Source: Gammaproteobacteria bacterium (GTDB lineage Bacteria > Pseudomonadota > Gammaproteobacteria > GCA-001735895). Taken from it: a stretch of DNA of 6,065 bases. A model generated the notes under the pieces. It had not been told where the DNA came from, did no database searches, and worked only from the letters and a program-made list of their open reading frames with translations. Below, piece by piece: positions 4,740 through 6,065 of the stretch (the stretch's first letter is position 1; the number at the start of each line of letters is the position of its first letter). The stretch is from the NCBI GenBank assembly GCA_021767985.1, contig JAASSH010000151.1, positions 1-6,065 on the forward strand, read 5' to 3'. The position numbers and the translations under genes were made by a program.

Positions 4740-6065
4740 GTACCGCAAAAAGTCTGGTGAACGACCTGGTCGGGCTCGGGTGGAAGCGCCAGGGCCTCGT
4801 CGGCGGTATCGAATTCGAAGGGCTTTGACAGCCTTTCGTTCAGGCGGTGAAACATTGCGAAGTCGCCCGCATAAGCCTGCGATATGGCCTCTTCGACCAG
4901 GTGGTTGCGTGGGATGAAGGCCGGATTTGTCGACATCATGGCCCGATGTCGGTCTGCGTCGCTGATCGTTTCCTGTGCACAGCGTTCACGCCAGCGCTCG
5001 AGCCATGATGCGAAGGATTCGGGAAAGTCGAACAGCGGTTCGATCTCGGTGGCGCCGACGGTTAGCTCGCCGAGTCGGCGAAAAGCCAGCGTGAAGTCAC
5101 TGCGGCTGCGCTCCAGCAGGTCGAGGAAATCCTGCACCAGCGCCTCATCGCCTTGTTCCACCGTGGTCAGGCCGAGTTTGACACGCATTTGCGTCAAGTG
5201 CTCTTCGAGAAACATTTCGGGAAAGCGTTCCAGCGTCGCTTGTGCCAGCTCGACGGCCGCGTCATCGTCGTCCGCAAAAAACGGCAACAGCGCCTGCGCC
5301 AGGCAGGCCAGGTTCCAGTGCGCGATGGCGGGCTGATTGCGATAGGCATAGCGCCCACCATGGTCGATCGAACTGTAAACCGCGGCCGAATCGTAAGCGT
5401 CCATGAAGGCACAGGGGCCATAGTCGATGGTTTCACCCGATAGCAGCATATTATCGGTATTCATGACGCCATGGATGAAGCCCACGCCCTGCCAGCGCGC
5501 CACCAGCGCGGCCTGGCGGCGCATGATCTGCTCGAACACCGTGAGCACCGGCTTTTCCGATTCGGCGGCATCCGGGTAGTGTCGCTCGATGACGTGGTCG
5601 AGCAGTATTTTCAGGCCGTCGATATCGTTTACCGAGGCGAAGAACTGCAAGGTTCCGATCCGGATATGGCTTTTCGCGACGCGTGCCAGGATGCCACCAT
5701 CGAGACGGGACTCGCGATAAACCGGGTCACCCGTGGTTACCGCGGCCAGCGAGCGGCTGGTCGGGATTCCGAACGCGGCCATCGCTTCGCTGACGATATA
5801 TTCGCGCAGCACCGGGCCGAGCGGCGCCCTGCCGTCGCCCTGGCGCGAGAACGGGGTCAGCCCGGAACCTTTCAGCTGGATATCGTAACGCTCGCCGTCG
5901 TTGCCGATGACTTCGCCCAGCAGTATCGCGCGACCGTCGCCGAGGCGTGGATTCCAGCTGCCGAACTGGTGTCCCGCGTAAACCGTGGCAATGGGTTCGG
6001 CGCCGTCGGGCACCCGATTGCCGGCAATCACGTCGACACCCGCCTCGGATTCGAGCCATTCCGGG
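4736..6065 (-). CDS. selO: SelO (YdiU) protein AMPylase, 5' end outside the window
   Basis: SelO is a pseudokinase-fold enzyme that transfers AMP from ATP to Ser, Thr or Tyr of target proteins, and is linked to redox stress. The frame is open to the right edge, so the N-terminus is missing. Numbered from an internal GTG at 6031, the visible signatures are VYAGHQFG (17-24), LGDGRAILLGE (30-40), LKGSGLTPFSRQGDGRAP (53-70), HGVMNTDNM (187-195) and IDYGP (202-206). K54, E77, D193, N194 and D203 have the same relative spacing as the K113, E136, D252, N253 and D262 I recall for the Pseudomonas syringae enzyme, so it should be active. By that alignment about 48 residues lie outside. The conserved C-terminal cysteine is present, but the protein ends Cys-Gly-Thr rather than the Cys-Ser-Ser of E. 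coli. It is convergent with the transporter, 70 bases apart. Confidence 0.95.
   Translation of the reverse strand, partial: PEWLESEAGVDVIAGNRVPDGAEPIATVYAGHQFGSWNPRLGDGRAILLGEVIGNDGERYDIQLKGSGLTPFSRQGDGRAPLGPVLREYIVSEAMAAFGIPTSRSLAAVTTGDPVYRESRLDGGILARVAKSHIRIGTLQFFASVNDIDGLKILLDHVIERHYPDAAESEKPVLTVFEQIMRRQAALVARWQGVGFIHGVMNTDNMLLSGETIDYGPCAFMDAYDSAAVYSSIDHGGRYAYRNQPAIAHWNLACLAQALLPFFADDDDAAVELAQATLERFPEMFLEEHLTQMRVKLGLTTVEQGDEALVQDFLDLLERSRSDFTLAFRRLGELTVGATEIEPLFDFPESFASWLERWRERCAQETISDADRHRAMMSTNPAFIPRNHLVEEAISQAYAGDFAMFHRLNERLSKPFEFDTADEALALPPEPDQVVHQTFCGT

Overview
The window looks like chromosome from a mid-GC gammaproteobacterium, probably free-living or marine. This rests on the protein families (a CRP-like regulator whose recognition helix resembles E. 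coli CRP, a SelO close to the gammaproteobacterial form, an HD-GYP protein) and on the generally even codon usage. I cannot name a genus. I see no mobile element, CRISPR array, tRNA or rRNA.

Layout: (1) At 109-2106 on the plus strand, three closely spaced genes look like one transcription unit. They encode a 93-residue all-helical coiled-coil protein, a cytoplasmic GAF plus HD-GYP protein (predicted cyclic-di-GMP phosphodiesterase) and a secreted cysteine-repeat protein I do not recognise. A strong intrinsic terminator lies at 2234-2278. (2) At 2277-2474 on the minus strand is a small single-pass membrane protein whose stop codon sits in the T tract of that terminator. (3) At 2723-3373 on the minus strand is a CRP-family regulator. 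(4) A 383-base stretch (3374-3756) holds a candidate promoter for the regulator, a possible minus-strand hypothetical ORF and nested inverted repeats. (5) At 3757-4665 on the plus strand is a ten-segment DMT/EamA transporter. (6) Convergent to it, 4736 to the right edge on the minus strand is SelO (YdiU), a pseudokinase-fold protein AMPylase, cut at its N-terminus by the window end.

The clearest functional grouping is the three-gene plus-strand unit, which may join cyclic-di-GMP turnover in the cytoplasm to a disulfide-rich periplasmic protein. The other genes look like ordinary single-gene units. The CRP-like protein and SelO both belong to global or stress physiology, but nothing in the sequence ties them to the first operon.

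The most unusual material is (a) three C-x14-C-type repeats in the secreted protein and (b) the frequency with which inverted repeats cover stop codons. In the first operon these repeats also separate purine-rich Shine-Dalgarno-like stretches from the next start codon. No clearly new multi-gene system is evident; these are leads, not demonstrated systems.
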